Shown here: positions 1-8,516 of the stretch, in pieces
How positions within the stretch are numbered: position 1 is the stretch's first letter
How the letters are laid out: each line of letters begins with the position of its first letter
From: Burkholderia sp. Bp8992
GTDB lineage: Bacteria > Pseudomonadota > Gammaproteobacteria > Burkholderiales > Burkholderiaceae
DNA length: 64,000 nt
Assembly (NCBI RefSeq): GCF_003853705.1
Contig: NZ_QTQI01000003.1
Location: forward strand, 186,001 to 250,000
Direction of reading: 5' to 3'
The notes under the pieces: model-generated
What the model saw: only the letters and a program-made list of their open reading frames with translations
What the model was told of the DNA's origin: nothing
The model's database searches: none
Translations under genes and position numbers: made by a program

Positions 1-1
1 C

Positions 2-604
2 GCGCGGATGTTGTCGCTCGACGCGAGCGTCGCCCTCGTCGCGACCCTCGCGTCGATGGTGTTCGTGCCGCTCACCGCGCCGCTGCTGACGGCCTGGTTC
101 AGCCACGATGCCGCGGTGTCGATCTCGCCATTGAGTCTCGCGTTGCGGCTCGCGCTGCTGATCGGCAGTGCCGAGGGTGTCGCGCTGCTCGTGCGACGCT
201 TTGCCGGTTCGCGACTCGACCGCCATGCGACGCCGATCGACGCGACCGTCGTGGTCGCGCTGCTGGTGTTCGCGCTCGGCACGATGGCCGGCATGCAGCA
301 ATCGATCATCGATGCGCCGCACCGCGCGCTGAGCGCGATCGTGCTCGCGTTCGCGGTCAATGCCGGCTTCCAGGTCCTCGCGTACGGGCTCACGCCCGGC
401 GACGTCCGCACGCGGCTCAACGTCGCGCTGATCGTCGCCAATCGCAACGTCGGCCTGATGTGGGCCGCGCTCGGGCTGGCCGCGACGCCGACCATGGCAC
501 TCGTGTTCACGTGCGCGCAGTTGCCGATCTATACGCTGCCGCGCGTCGTCCAGCACCTGCTGCCGCGCCTCGAAGCGCAGCGCCTGCGCCGGCGCGCGCG
601 CTGA
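2..604 (+). CDS. Multi-pass membrane protein, 5' end outside window
   Basis: The reading frame is open to the left edge, so the first visible ATG at position 8 may be internal and only the C-terminal part (about 200 residues) is seen. It holds about five hydrophobic segments separated by short Arg-rich loops and ends in an Arg-rich tail. The stretch around VANRNVGLM resembles the conserved RN(M/V)GL region of bile-acid/sodium symporter-type transporters, but that is a weak match and the substrate cannot be told. It lies 37 bases before the ATP-grasp gene on the same strand, so the two may be co-transcribed. Membrane location is clear; family is tentative. Confidence 0.6.
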   Translation, partial: ARMLSLDASVALVATLASMVFVPLTAPLLTAWFSHDAAVSISPLSLALRLALLIGSAEGVALLVRRFAGSRLDRHATPIDATVVVALLVFALGTMAGMQQSIIDAPHRALSAIVLAFAVNAGFQVLAYGLTPGDVRTRLNVALIVANRNVGLMWAALGLAATPTMALVFTCAQLPIYTLPRVVQHLLPRLEAQRLRRRAR

Positions 605-641
605 CCGGCCCTACTCCTCCGTTCCCGATCAAGGACCCGAC

Positions 642-1895
642 ATGAAGCGACTCATCGTGATCGGCGCGCGCGCCACCGGCAGCAGCGTTGCGCTGGTCCG
701 CGCCGCGCTGGCACGCCAGCTGGCCGTCACCGTCATCACCGCGCCCGGCCATCGTCTCGACGGCGTGTTTCCCGACGCCGTCGAGACCGTCAACCTCGAG
801 CCCGATGCCGGCCGGCTCGCCGGCTGGCTGCGCACGCGCTTTCCCGGCGAACTCGATACGCTGCGCGTGACGACCGCCCACGACACCTATGCGCGCACCG
901 CCGCGTGGGTTGCCGACGCGCTCGGCCTGCCCGGCCCCGACGCGCGGCACGTCGCGCACGCGGTATCGAAATCGAACCAGAAGGCGCTGCTCGCCGCGCA
1001 CGGCATCCCGGCCGCCCGGTTCGTCACGGGCACGCTGGCCGCGCCGGCAGCGCTTGCGGCCGCGGCCGATCCGCTGCGCCTTCCGGTCGTCGTCAAGCCG
1101 TCGGAAGGCTCGGCGAGCGATGGTGTGCGGCGCTGCGAGGACATCGCCGACGTACGAGCGCAGCTCGACGCGCTCGCGGTCGCGGCCGCGCAAGCCGACG
1201 CGCAGTCGCTCGCAAACGAACGCGTCGTGATCGAGGAATTCCTGAGCGGCAGCGAATACTGCGTCGAGTATTTCGACGGCCGCTATGTCGGCGCGCTGCG
1301 CAAGCTGAAGCGGCATGGCGCCGGTTTTCTCGAACGCGGCTATACGTCCGAACTCGATCTCGATGGCGACACGCTGCGCGCGCTGATCGACGTCGGCACG
1401 CGCGCGACCGCGGCGGCCGGGCTCACGTGGGGGCCCGTGCACCTCGACTGCATCGTGCACGACGGCGTGCCGCACGTGATCGAGCTGAATCCGCGCATCG
1501 CGGGCAGCTTCATCTGCGACATCGTGCGCGACGGGTACGGCTTCAACGTCGTCGAAGCACTGCTCGACAAGCTCGACGGGCGTGCGGTGACGATCCCCGA
1601 GCTGTTCGAGCCGCACGCGTATGCACGCGCCGAATTCCTGCTCGACAGCGATCCGAGCGCGTGGCGCTTCGCGCAGGCCGGCGAACTGAACGACGGCGCG
1701 GTCACGCTCAGTTACGGGCCTCAAGTGCTGCCCGATCGCGAACGGCGCGCGTTTCTTTATGTACGGGTTGCGTTGCCGGCTGCGCACGGTTCGGCGGAAC
1801 ACGCGGAATCGTCGGCCGAGCGCGGTGAGGTCGTACAGCCGACGCAGGCTGCGGCATCTTCTGATCTGGAGCCTTCAACCGGAAAGGTTGGCTGA
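642..1895 (+). CDS. ATP-grasp domain ligase-like protein
   Basis: This 417-residue protein has an N-terminal Rossmann-like pre-ATP-grasp domain (MKRLIVIGARATGSS) followed by an ATP-grasp fold. Visible hallmarks are the ATP-contacting VVKPSEGSASDGV near residue 150, the acidic VIEEFLSGSEY near 200, and the metal-binding VIELNPRIAGSF near 285. Members of this superfamily join a carboxylate to an amine or thiol through an acyl-phosphate. The layout resembles L-amino-acid ligase and carbamoyl-phosphate-synthase-like enzymes. The last 50 residues are Ala/Glu-rich and probably disordered. The start follows AAGGACCC. Its placement after a membrane protein suggests a small biosynthesis-and-export pair, but the substrate is unknown. 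Confidence 0.8.
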   Translation: MKRLIVIGARATGSSVALVRAALARQLAVTVITAPGHRLDGVFPDAVETVNLEPDAGRLAGWLRTRFPGELDTLRVTTAHDTYARTAAWVADALGLPGPDARHVAHAVSKSNQKALLAAHGIPAARFVTGTLAAPAALAAAADPLRLPVVVKPSEGSASDGVRRCEDIADVRAQLDALAVAAAQADAQSLANERVVIEEFLSGSEYCVEYFDGRYVGALRKLKRHGAGFLERGYTSELDLDGDTLRALIDVGTRATAAAGLTWGPVHLDCIVHDGVPHVIELNPRIAGSFICDIVRDGYGFNVVEALLDKLDGRAVTIPELFEPHAYARAEFLLDSDPSAWRFAQAGELNDGAVTLSYGPQVLPDRERRAFLYVRVALPAAHGSAEHAESSAERGEVVQPTQAAASSDLEPSTGKVG

Positions 1896-1964
1896 TACGT
1901 CATAGGGTGTTCCGGAATGGCTGCGACGGTGCTTGAGCGCATCCGCGTCGCACTTCACGCGCAG

Positions 1965-2477
1965 TCACGCGCGCTGTTCGTCGATGTGCGCACGGATACG
2001 ACGGGCGCCTTCCTCCGGGCTGCATGTCGACGTATCGATGCGCATCGCGTACGGCCGTGAATAGGCGGGATGCCCGAACTGGGATCTGGCCATTCCCTCG
2101 CCTCGGTCCGGCCTCGCACGTTCGCGCTGCTCGAGGACGGCCAACGGACACGAAACGCCCACGACGATGGCGCGACGAGGAGATAGTGCAGCGATGCACG
2201 CGTCCAGCGCGGACGTATCCCGAAGTACGAGATCGAGGACGATGTCGAAATGACTGGCCGCGACGCGGCTGAGCGTCGACTGCAGGTTCAGATGATGAAG
2301 CCTGAGCGCCTCGTCGAGTTCCTCGGCCGACCGCATGTCACGCCTGCGCGACATTTCGACGAACGCGTCCAGCGAAATGTGAAACATGGGTATGTCGGCA
2401 CTGTCCTGGAGCGCCCTCGCCAGGCTGCTCTTTCCCGCGCTGGTCGGGCCATGCAATACGATCGCGATCGGGTTCAT
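1965..2477 (-). CDS. Chloramphenicol phosphotransferase-like P-loop kinase
   Basis: This 170-residue P-loop kinase has a Walker A motif GPTSAGKS at residues 10-17. An Asp at position 37 (SLDAF) aligns with the catalytic base proposed for the Streptomyces chloramphenicol 3-O-phosphotransferase. The region VLDLVLRDTS near residue 80 and the Arg-rich lid QRERARPDRGEG near 130 also fit that family, and the length agrees. The natural substrate in Proteobacteria is generally not established, so drug resistance should not be assumed. It is convergent with the ATP-grasp gene (69 bases between stops). No strong ribosome site precedes the ATG. Confidence 0.75.
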   Translation of the reverse strand: MNPIAIVLHGPTSAGKSSLARALQDSADIPMFHISLDAFVEMSRRRDMRSAEELDEALRLHHLNLQSTLSRVAASHFDIVLDLVLRDTSALDACIAALSPRRAIVVGVSCPLAVLEQRERARPDRGEGMARSQFGHPAYSRPYAMRIDTSTCSPEEGARRIRAHIDEQRA

Positions 2478-2821
2478 GTCGAATGGCGGTGGTATGGGTG
2501 GGCAGGTGCTGTGGGCGTGGTACCGCAGCGGCTGACAATCGGTTCGTCGAACGGTCGTATGGCGATCGGACGTCGCAGGCGAGTTTCAGTCCGGCGCGAA
2601 GAACCTGTTTCATCGTCGCCTACTTCCACGGTTTTGTGGATCGACAGCTATCGATCCCTTCTCTGTCATTCGGCACCTCCACGACAGTTCGTCTCATTAG
2701 CAATTGACATCGGCCACTCGACGGTATCGACGTGCGGCACATCGGGCCTGCAACGATGAATTGCTTGCTCGCTTACGCCACATTCAGCGGATCGCATATG
2801 AGCTGAGGTGCCGTTCGCCGG
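2478..2821. other. Intergenic stretch, no gene seen
   Basis: This 344-base stretch lies between the kinase start and the LysR stop. It has only short overlapping frames without ribosome sites or recognisable domains. It should contain the promoter for the kinase; no clear hairpin terminator was seen. Confidence 0.5.
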
Positions 2822-3727
2822 TCACCGCGCTCGACTCTTATAGCCGCTCTTCAATGCCTCGACTACAAGCTCCACTGCGCGGGATGATTTTCTGCGACTG
2901 GGGTAGTAGACGTGATGCCCGACGAACGTAGGGAACCAGTCCTCCAGCACCCAACGCAGACGTCCATCCCGGACATGTTTCTCGGCCAGGTCTTTGGGGA
3001 CGTATGCAAGCCCAAATCCTTCAAGCGCCGCGTCCAACATCTGGTAGACATTGTTGAACGTGAGCTGACCGTCGACCCGCACCTGCAGTTCTCGTCGCCC
3101 CTTCCGTAGCTCCCAGGGAAGCAGTGAATCTCGCGTTGGCAATCTCAGATTGATGCAGTTGTGCATCGTCAGATCCTGCGGAGTCTTCGCGAGTGCGGTC
3201 GATTGCAGGTACCCTGGGGAGCCCACGATTGCCATAGTCATGTCCGGCGCGATCCGCATCGCAACCATGTCTTTGGCAACTTGATCGCCTAGCCGCACGC
3301 CAACATCGTAACGATCCGCGACGATATCCGCTAACCCGTAGTCATTGACCAATTCGATCTTGAGGTTCGGGTACTGGCGTAGCAACGTTTGCAGACGCGG
3401 CCAAACGTACGAGTTTGCGGCGTAGTCCGTGGCCGTGATGCGGACGGTTCCGCCTGGACTGCTTGTCATCGCGCGCAAAGACTCGACCTCCGCTTCGATT
3501 TCCTGGAAACGGGGTGCAATCGCCGTCAGTAGCCGTTCGCCAGCATCCGTCAACGAGACGCTGCGGGTAGTGCGCGTCAACAACTGAAGGCCCATCCGCT
3601 TTTCGAGGCCGGCAACCGTACGGCTCAAGGCCGACTGCGAGACTCCCAGCTGGGCGGCCGCCCGCGTGAAATTGCGCTCACGCGCGACGTTCATGAAGCC
3701 GACGAGGTCGTTGAAATCCTCTTTCAA
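2822..3727 (-). CDS. LysR-family transcriptional regulator
   Basis: This 301-residue LysR-type regulator has an N-terminal winged helix-turn-helix (residues 4-63, with FTRAAAQLGVSQSALSRTV) and a C-terminal co-inducer domain of the DsdA/PgrR-like subgroup. The start is most likely a TTG. A GGAG lies about seven bases upstream, a stop codon sits directly before it in frame, and the protein then begins as its relatives do; the next Met is residue 12. It is transcribed away from the cupin-SDR-tautomerase-MFS unit, so it probably controls that unit and itself from the shared intergenic region. Confidence 0.9.
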   Translation of the reverse strand: MKEDFNDLVGFMNVARERNFTRAAAQLGVSQSALSRTVAGLEKRMGLQLLTRTTRSVSLTDAGERLLTAIAPRFQEIEAEVESLRAMTSSPGGTVRITATDYAANSYVWPRLQTLLRQYPNLKIELVNDYGLADIVADRYDVGVRLGDQVAKDMVAMRIAPDMTMAIVGSPGYLQSTALAKTPQDLTMHNCINLRLPTRDSLLPWELRKGRRELQVRVDGQLTFNNVYQMLDAALEGFGLAYVPKDLAEKHVRDGRLRWVLEDWFPTFVGHHVYYPSRRKSSRAVELVVEALKSGYKSRAR

Positions 3728-3730
3728 TTA

Positions 3731-3804
3731 ATGCTCCACAGCATAAGGGCATGCCAATATTGCCATCTAGTCGCATCAATTGCCAGGAGTTAAATTAGCT
3801 GGCA
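3731..3804. promoter_or_regulatory. Candidate LysR operator region between divergent genes
   Basis: The divergent promoter region holds a perfect inverted repeat ATGCT-CCAC-AGCAT at 3731-3744, which overlaps the ribosome site of the regulator. It also holds TGCCAG-N12-CTGGCA at 3781-3804, just before the cupin gene. Paired dyads of this size fit LysR recognition and activation sites. This is inference from symmetry and position only. Confidence 0.45.
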
Positions 3805-3834
3805 GTGGCATATCGCCATCGACGAGGAATAGTC

Positions 3835-4245
3835 ATGGAATTGAAACGTGCGGGCTCTCAGCCCTCGAAGAAAGGCCCTGAAGAATGGTTCACGGGCACT
3901 GTGCGGCTCGACCCACTGAACGCTCCGCCCCCGCCGGCCCGCGTCTCGTGTGCCAGCGTCACCTTTGAACCAGGCGCGCGGACCAACTGGCACACCCATC
4001 CGCTTGGTCAAACCCTGATCGTTACGGCCGGCTGTGGCTGGACCCAATGCGAAGGTGAGCTGCGCGTCGAAATCCGCGCCGGCGACGTGATCTGGTGCTC
4101 GCCGGGCCACAAGCACTGGCATGGTGCGACTTTGACGACCGCGATGACGCATATCGCCATTCAGGAAGCGCTCGACGGCAAGAACGTCGAATGGCTGGAA
4201 AGGGTCACGGACGCGCAGTATCTCGGCAGTGGCGAGCAGGCGTAA
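3835..4245 (+). CDS. Single-domain cupin protein
   Basis: This 136-residue cupin has both cupin motifs. Motif 1 runs as [16 protein letters not shown] near residues 60-75 with two metal-binding His and a Gln in place of the usual Glu. Motif 2 is [16 protein letters not shown] near 88-103. The ATG at 3835 follows GACGAGGAA and is preferred to an in-frame ATG 30 bases upstream. Such small cupins next to an SDR, tautomerase and MFS pump are common in LysR-controlled catabolic or quinone/aldehyde response units. The gene begins a four-gene run on this strand. The metal and reaction are unknown. Confidence 0.85.
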   Translation: MELKRAGSQPSKKGPEEWFTGTVRLDPLNAPPPPARVSCASVTFEPGARTNWHTHPLGQTLIVTAGCGWTQCEGELRVEIRAGDVIWCSPGHKHWHGATLTTAMTHIAIQEALDGKNVEWLERVTDAQYLGSGEQA

Positions 4246-4305
4246 TGCGATCCAGGGTGCTGCGCCGGCACGCTCGGGTACAGATTCATACCGATGAGGG
4301 AAGTC

Positions 4306-5043
4306 ATGAGCGAAAACATTAGCGGCAAAGTCGTCGTCATTACGGGCGCCAGCAGCGGCCTGGGTGCGGAGACCGCACGCCACCTCGCAAATCAGGGTGC
4401 CAAAGTTGTCCTTGGTGCGCGTCGCCTTGACCGGCTGGAAGCGCTTGCAAACGAATTGGGACTTGATGCGAAAGCAATTGTGCAGACCGACGTCACCGAT
4501 CGTAGCCAGGTCAAGACGCTGGTTGATCGTGCGGTGGAATTGTACGGTCGCATCGATGTGATGCTAAACAATGCTGGTCTCATGCCGAGCTCGATGCTCG
4601 ACAAACTCAAGATCGACGAGTGGGACCGGATGATCGACGTCAATATCAAGGGTGTGTTGTACGGCATTGCGGCCACGCTGCCCCACATGCAGTCGCAGAA
4701 GAGCGGCCAGATCATCAATGTTTCGTCCGTCGCGGGCCACAAGGTTGGTCCCGGTGGCGCAGTGTATGCCGGCACGAAGTGGGCAGTGCGTGCCATCTCG
4801 GAAGGACTGCGCCAGGAGGTCAAGCCCTGGAACATCCGGACGACCATCGTTTCGCCGGGGGCAGTCGCGACCGAGTTGATCGACACGATCACCGATCAGG
4901 ACATCGCAACGGGAATGGCGAAAACGTACGAGAACGCCATCCCGGCCAGCTCGTTTGCACGGGTCGTGGCCTTCGCCATCAGCCAGCCCGAAGACGTGGA
5001 CATCAACGAAGTGCTTTTCCGCCCCACCACGCAAGCGTATTGA
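4306..5043 (+). CDS. Short-chain dehydrogenase/reductase
   Basis: This 245-residue classical SDR has the cofactor motif TGASSGLG near residue 13, NNAG near 88, catalytic Ser in the NVSSVAG segment near 138 and the YAGTKWA Tyr/Lys pair near 151. It resembles the YdfG/clavulanate-dehydrogenase-like oxidoreductases acting on 3-hydroxy acids or aldehydes with NADP(H). The ATG at 4306 is chosen because GAGGGAAG lies just before it; the ATG at 4294 lacks such a site. It lies between the cupin and the tautomerase in one transcription unit. The substrate cannot be read from sequence. Confidence 0.9.
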   Translation: MSENISGKVVVITGASSGLGAETARHLANQGAKVVLGARRLDRLEALANELGLDAKAIVQTDVTDRSQVKTLVDRAVELYGRIDVMLNNAGLMPSSMLDKLKIDEWDRMIDVNIKGVLYGIAATLPHMQSQKSGQIINVSSVAGHKVGPGGAVYAGTKWAVRAISEGLRQEVKPWNIRTTIVSPGAVATELIDTITDQDIATGMAKTYENAIPASSFARVVAFAISQPEDVDINEVLFRPTTQAY

Positions 5044-5107
5044 GCGCTATTCAACCGGGCGCGCGATTTCACCTGCCTGGTCTTGTCAACTACAGGAGAA
5101 AGACGCA

Positions 5108-5401
5108 ATGCCCCATGTCATCGTTAAAGCATGGCCCGGAAAGACGGAGGAGCAGAAGCGACGTCTGGCCGAGGCCATCACCCGTGATGTGATGCAGATC
5201 CTTGGCTACGGCGAGGAATCCGTTTCAGTCGGCTTTGAAGAAATCCCACCTGATCGATGGATGGAGGAAGTCTATCGGCCGGACATCGAGGAACGTTCTC
5301 AAACGCTTTACAAAAAACCCGGATACAGAATGTATGGGCAGGCCTCATGCACAAGTCACCTGCGGCAGCAACTGCCGCGCAGTCCGTCGTTGCGCCACTG
5401 A
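5108..5401 (+). CDS. 4-oxalocrotonate tautomerase family protein with C-terminal extension
   Basis: After Met removal the protein begins [10 protein letters not shown], exposing the Pro that acts as the catalytic base in this superfamily. The first 76 residues look like a typical complete family member ending at KKPGYRM. The frame then continues for about 21 residues of unrelated sequence to a TGA at 5399. This makes 97 residues instead of about 76, and the extension overlaps the start of the MFS gene by 55 bases. The codon after the usual end is TAT, one base from a stop. A ribosome site (AGGAGAAAG) precedes the ATG. Confidence 0.85.
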   Translation: MPHVIVKAWPGKTEEQKRRLAEAITRDVMQILGYGEESVSVGFEEIPPDRWMEEVYRPDIEERSQTLYKKPGYRMYGQASCTSHLRQQLPRSPSLRH

Positions 5402-6543
5402 TGCCGGTGATGGCCTCGGTGCTCGCCGGTTTCATCATCATTGGCGCCGCACTTCCGGTACTGCCTTTGCATGTCAGCAACGATCTTGGCTTCGGTCCGT
5501 TCGTGGTCGGTCTCGTCGCAGGAGCGCAGTTCGCCGCATCGTTGTTTTCGCGCGTATGGGCGGGGTCCTTTTCCGACAGGCGGGGTACGAAAAGCGCCGT
5601 CCTCGCCGGTCTCATTGCTGCTGTGGTGGCGGGGCTGCTGTATTTACTTTCGCTTGCCTTGCTCAATGTGCCCGCGCTGTCCGTTGCCATCCTGCTAGCA
5701 GGTCGCGCGGTGCTCGGAGGAGCTGAGAGCTTCATCATCACAGGAGCGGTCGCCTGGGGGCTCTGCCTGGTAGACAGACAACATGCCGGGAAAGTGATTG
5801 CATGGGTCGGAACCGCGATGTTCGCTGCGATGGCGCTCGGCGGACCCATCGGGTCCATCATTTACACGACATTCGGATTTTCGGCGATCGCACTTATAAC
5901 AGGTCTCGTGCCCTTGATGGTGCTGGGTTATCTGATCCGAATGCCAGCAGTCGCGCCCCACGCACATGGAGAGCATGCCTCCTTCAACACGATCATGCAG
6001 GCTGTCTGGCTACCCGGTCTCGGCGCAGCGCTCGCCAGTATCGGCTACTGCGCAATCCTGGCATTCAGTTCGCTTTTCTTCACAGACATGCACTGGCGGC
6101 CGGTATGGATGGCCTTCACCGCATTTGGTGTCGCACTGATCGCCGCGCGCACAGTTGTCGGGCACCTTCCAGACCAGCTTGGCGGGGCGAAAGTCGCGGC
6201 GATATTCGTCATCGTTCAAGCCGCGGGCCTGCTGCTCGTCTGGCTGGCCAAGACTTCGTTGCTTGCATCGGCGGGGGCCGCTCTTGCCGGCTTCGGCTAT
6301 TCGCTTGTGTATCCGGGGCTGGGCGTTGAAGCAGTCAGGGGGATAACGCCAAAGAACCGAGGCACGGCGATGGGCATCTACACGGCCTTTCTCGACGTTG
6401 CGATGGCCGTCGGCAGTCCCGCTCTGGGATGGGTTGGCGGACACGCCGGCCTGCGTGCCGTGTTTCTGGTCAGTGCCGTCGTTGCTGCTTGCACGGCAGG
6501 CGTGGCGTTCCAACTGCTCCGGAAGCATCGCGTCGCTGTGTGA
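5347..6543 (+). CDS. MFS transporter, YhhS/arabinose-efflux-like
   Basis: This major facilitator of about 398 residues has twelve predicted membrane segments. The loop between segments 2 and 3 ([16 protein letters not shown]) matches the MFS signature, and the C-terminal half ([18 protein letters not shown], then [11 protein letters not shown]) strongly resembles the YhhS group of proton-driven exporters. The start is placed at 5347 because membrane sequence begins shortly after it; an in-frame ATG at 5257 would add residues that merely shadow the tautomerase. It overlaps that gene, so translation is probably coupled. The likely role is export of the compound handled by the upstream enzymes. 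Confidence 0.85.
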   Translation: MHKSPAAATAAQSVVAPLMPVMASVLAGFIIIGAALPVLPLHVSNDLGFGPFVVGLVAGAQFAASLFSRVWAGSFSDRRGTKSAVLAGLIAAVVAGLLYLLSLALLNVPALSVAILLAGRAVLGGAESFIITGAVAWGLCLVDRQHAGKVIAWVGTAMFAAMALGGPIGSIIYTTFGFSAIALITGLVPLMVLGYLIRMPAVAPHAHGEHASFNTIMQAVWLPGLGAALASIGYCAILAFSSLFFTDMHWRPVWMAFTAFGVALIAARTVVGHLPDQLGGAKVAAIFVIVQAAGLLLVWLAKTSLLASAGAALAGFGYSLVYPGLGVEAVRGITPKNRGTAMGIYTAFLDVAMAVGSPALGWVGGHAGLRAVFLVSAVVAACTAGVAFQLLRKHRVAV

Positions 6544-6848
6544 CTCAACGGCTTCGCTGCTGCCTGTCTGGGCTGTCACAAGTGGATCGCATTTGCCGGT
6601 AGCGTTCCTCCGGCCACTGGTTTCCAGCAAACGATCGCTGACACCTTCCAGTTGCGAAGCAGCCGTTCGAATGACAGCGTCGAGTATCAGGCGAGCGGCC
6701 GCAACTGGCCGGATGCAGCCCGACTCGATCGATCGCACCCACGCGGTTCATGAGACGGGTCATGTGTCATCGGCTTTGCTCGAAAGATGTCGAATTCAGC
6801 GTTGTCGGCCCTGTATGACGGGTACGCTCAATCCCCCGCTCCGAATAA
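6544..6848. other. Intergenic stretch between convergent genes, no gene seen
   Basis: This 305-base gap lies between the MFS stop and the hydrolase stop. Frames crossing it have no ribosome site or domain. No clear terminator hairpin was found. Confidence 0.45.
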
Positions 6849-7724
6849 TCAACGAACGGGAAACCCCCAACGCTCGAGAACCTCGGATACCACGGGCTCC
6901 CATACGTCGGTACCGCGCGCGAACAGCAGGTGCCCGTTATTCTCGAATGGCGGAAGCAGCCGATAGTCGGCATGGCCGCCCGCGCGAACGAATGCATCGT
7001 GCCACGCGCTGCTGTATGTCGGTGCGAAGTACTGATCGTTTTCGGTATAGATCCACAGCATCGGGACACGCGCCGTTTCTCCGAAGCGCGAATACATGGC
7101 TTCCAGGCGTTCGCCCTGACAAGGCACGCCGGGATGCTCGACCGGATCGCCGCCGGACCCGCCGGCGAAGTTGATCGCCCCGACCACGCCGTCCGGATTG
7201 TCGGCCGCCATGGCCGTCGTGACGAAGCCGCCGACCGATTGCCCGACGATGACGATGCGATGCGGGTCGACATGGGGCTGCCGCCTCGAGTAGTCCAGTA
7301 CGGCAAGCTCTTCCGTGCGCGCCGCCGCGATCATCGGTGCGTAGTCCTTCTGACGACATTTGCCGCTGTATTCCGGGTCGAACTGTGTGCCGAACTGACC
7401 GTAGCCGATGCGCGTCGGCTCGAATACGGCGAAGCCCCGTTTCACGAAAAAGGCGACTTGCCGGGTGAAACGAAAGCGCGGCGGCGTACCGCGATCCGTC
7501 GGGCTGCGGCCATGATTGAGAATCAGGATCGGAAACGGCCCATCGCCATCCGGGAGGAATTGCGTGATCGCAACCTTGCCCGTTTGTTCCGTCCCGTAAA
7601 GATCCTTGACGGTCACGTCGATCGTCGACACGGATTCGTGGAGGTCCGTCCTGAGCCGTTCGGCATGGGCGCCGGGGATCACGAGCGCAAGGCACATCCA
7701 AAGCAGGCTTCGGGTCGTTGTCAT
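6849..7724 (-). CDS. Secreted alpha/beta hydrolase (dienelactone-hydrolase-like)
   Basis: This 291-residue protein starts with a signal peptide (TTTRSLLWMCLALVIPGAHA, cleavage after residue 21), so it should act in the periplasm or outside. The alpha/beta hydrolase core shows the oxyanion strand LILNHGRSP near residue 70, the nucleophile elbow GQSVGG near residue 160, an acid in the YTENDQYF segment near 225 and a catalytic His in NNGHLLF near 265. It is probably an esterase or peptidase-like hydrolase; the substrate is not evident. It stands alone between the MFS gene and a GNAT gene. Confidence 0.8.
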   Translation of the reverse strand: MTTTRSLLWMCLALVIPGAHAERLRTDLHESVSTIDVTVKDLYGTEQTGKVAITQFLPDGDGPFPILILNHGRSPTDRGTPPRFRFTRQVAFFVKRGFAVFEPTRIGYGQFGTQFDPEYSGKCRQKDYAPMIAAARTEELAVLDYSRRQPHVDPHRIVIVGQSVGGFVTTAMAADNPDGVVGAINFAGGSGGDPVEHPGVPCQGERLEAMYSRFGETARVPMLWIYTENDQYFAPTYSSAWHDAFVRAGGHADYRLLPPFENNGHLLFARGTDVWEPVVSEVLERWGFPVR

Positions 7725-7787
7725 AAGGCCTACATATCGAGCAAGGAGGGATTCAGCATCGCCATAACCGAAGCGTGACGCGCGCCG

Positions 7788-8348
7788 TCACAAACGGCGC
7801 CCGAGCAATTGCCCCGGCCAACCGTCCACGTCGAAGGTTGAAATTCGCTCATACCCGCAGGATTCGTAGAAACGCACCAGCGCCCCTGTCCCGCCGCCGT
7901 AGCAGTCCACGCGCAAGCGGGTCACCCCGGCTGCCCGGGCGCGGTCGTCCGCAAAGGCCATCAGGCGCCGGCCGACACCGCGGGCCCGTGCGTCGCGCGA
8001 CGCAACCAGCACTCTCACGTAGATTTCCGGCTCGGTCGCGGCAGGCACGTAGGGCATCGCCTCGCCCAGGATCAATGCGCCCAGGATGCGGCCGCCCGGC
8101 CCTTCCGCCACCCACGCTTCGGGCAGCGCACAGGCGTCGGTCACGAGCGCAATCCGCTTCGGCGACGTCGACCAAGGCTCGCGGCCCCATTGCCCCTCGT
8201 TGCCGATGGCGGCGAACCAGGCGATCACCTCGTCGAAGATCGCCAGCACCGCGGGCACATCCGGCGCGCCGGCTCGGCGTATCACCCGTTCGTCGGTTCC
8301 TGTCACCGTCACGTTCCACGCTCCTTCGCCGGATTCGACGACCGGCAC
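7788..8348 (-). CDS. GNAT-family N-acetyltransferase
   Basis: This GNAT enzyme of about 186 residues has the acetyl-CoA pyrophosphate-binding motif RDARARGVGRRLM near residues 118-130. The C-terminal RFYESCGYERI strand-helix follows near 165. The frame opens with a GTG; other GTG codons lie slightly downstream, so the exact N terminus is uncertain. The substrate amine cannot be predicted. It is separated from the hydrolase by 63 bases on the same strand. Confidence 0.8.
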   Translation of the reverse strand: MPVVESGEGAWNVTVTGTDERVIRRAGAPDVPAVLAIFDEVIAWFAAIGNEGQWGREPWSTSPKRIALVTDACALPEAWVAEGPGGRILGALILGEAMPYVPAATEPEIYVRVLVASRDARARGVGRRLMAFADDRARAAGVTRLRVDCYGGGTGALVRFYESCGYERISTFDVDGWPGQLLGRRL

Positions 8349-8516
8349 ACGATTGTTGGCAACGCCGGGCCGCCCGCGGACGAGCGATGAAGGCCAGGCG
8401 ATCCAGCCTGCTACGGTACTGAAATTCGACCCGTTTGATCAAGGCATGGCGGCCCACGACGTGCCCATGTCGCCCGTTGCGGCAAAACTATACAATCGAC
8501 GCGATGCATCGATGAC

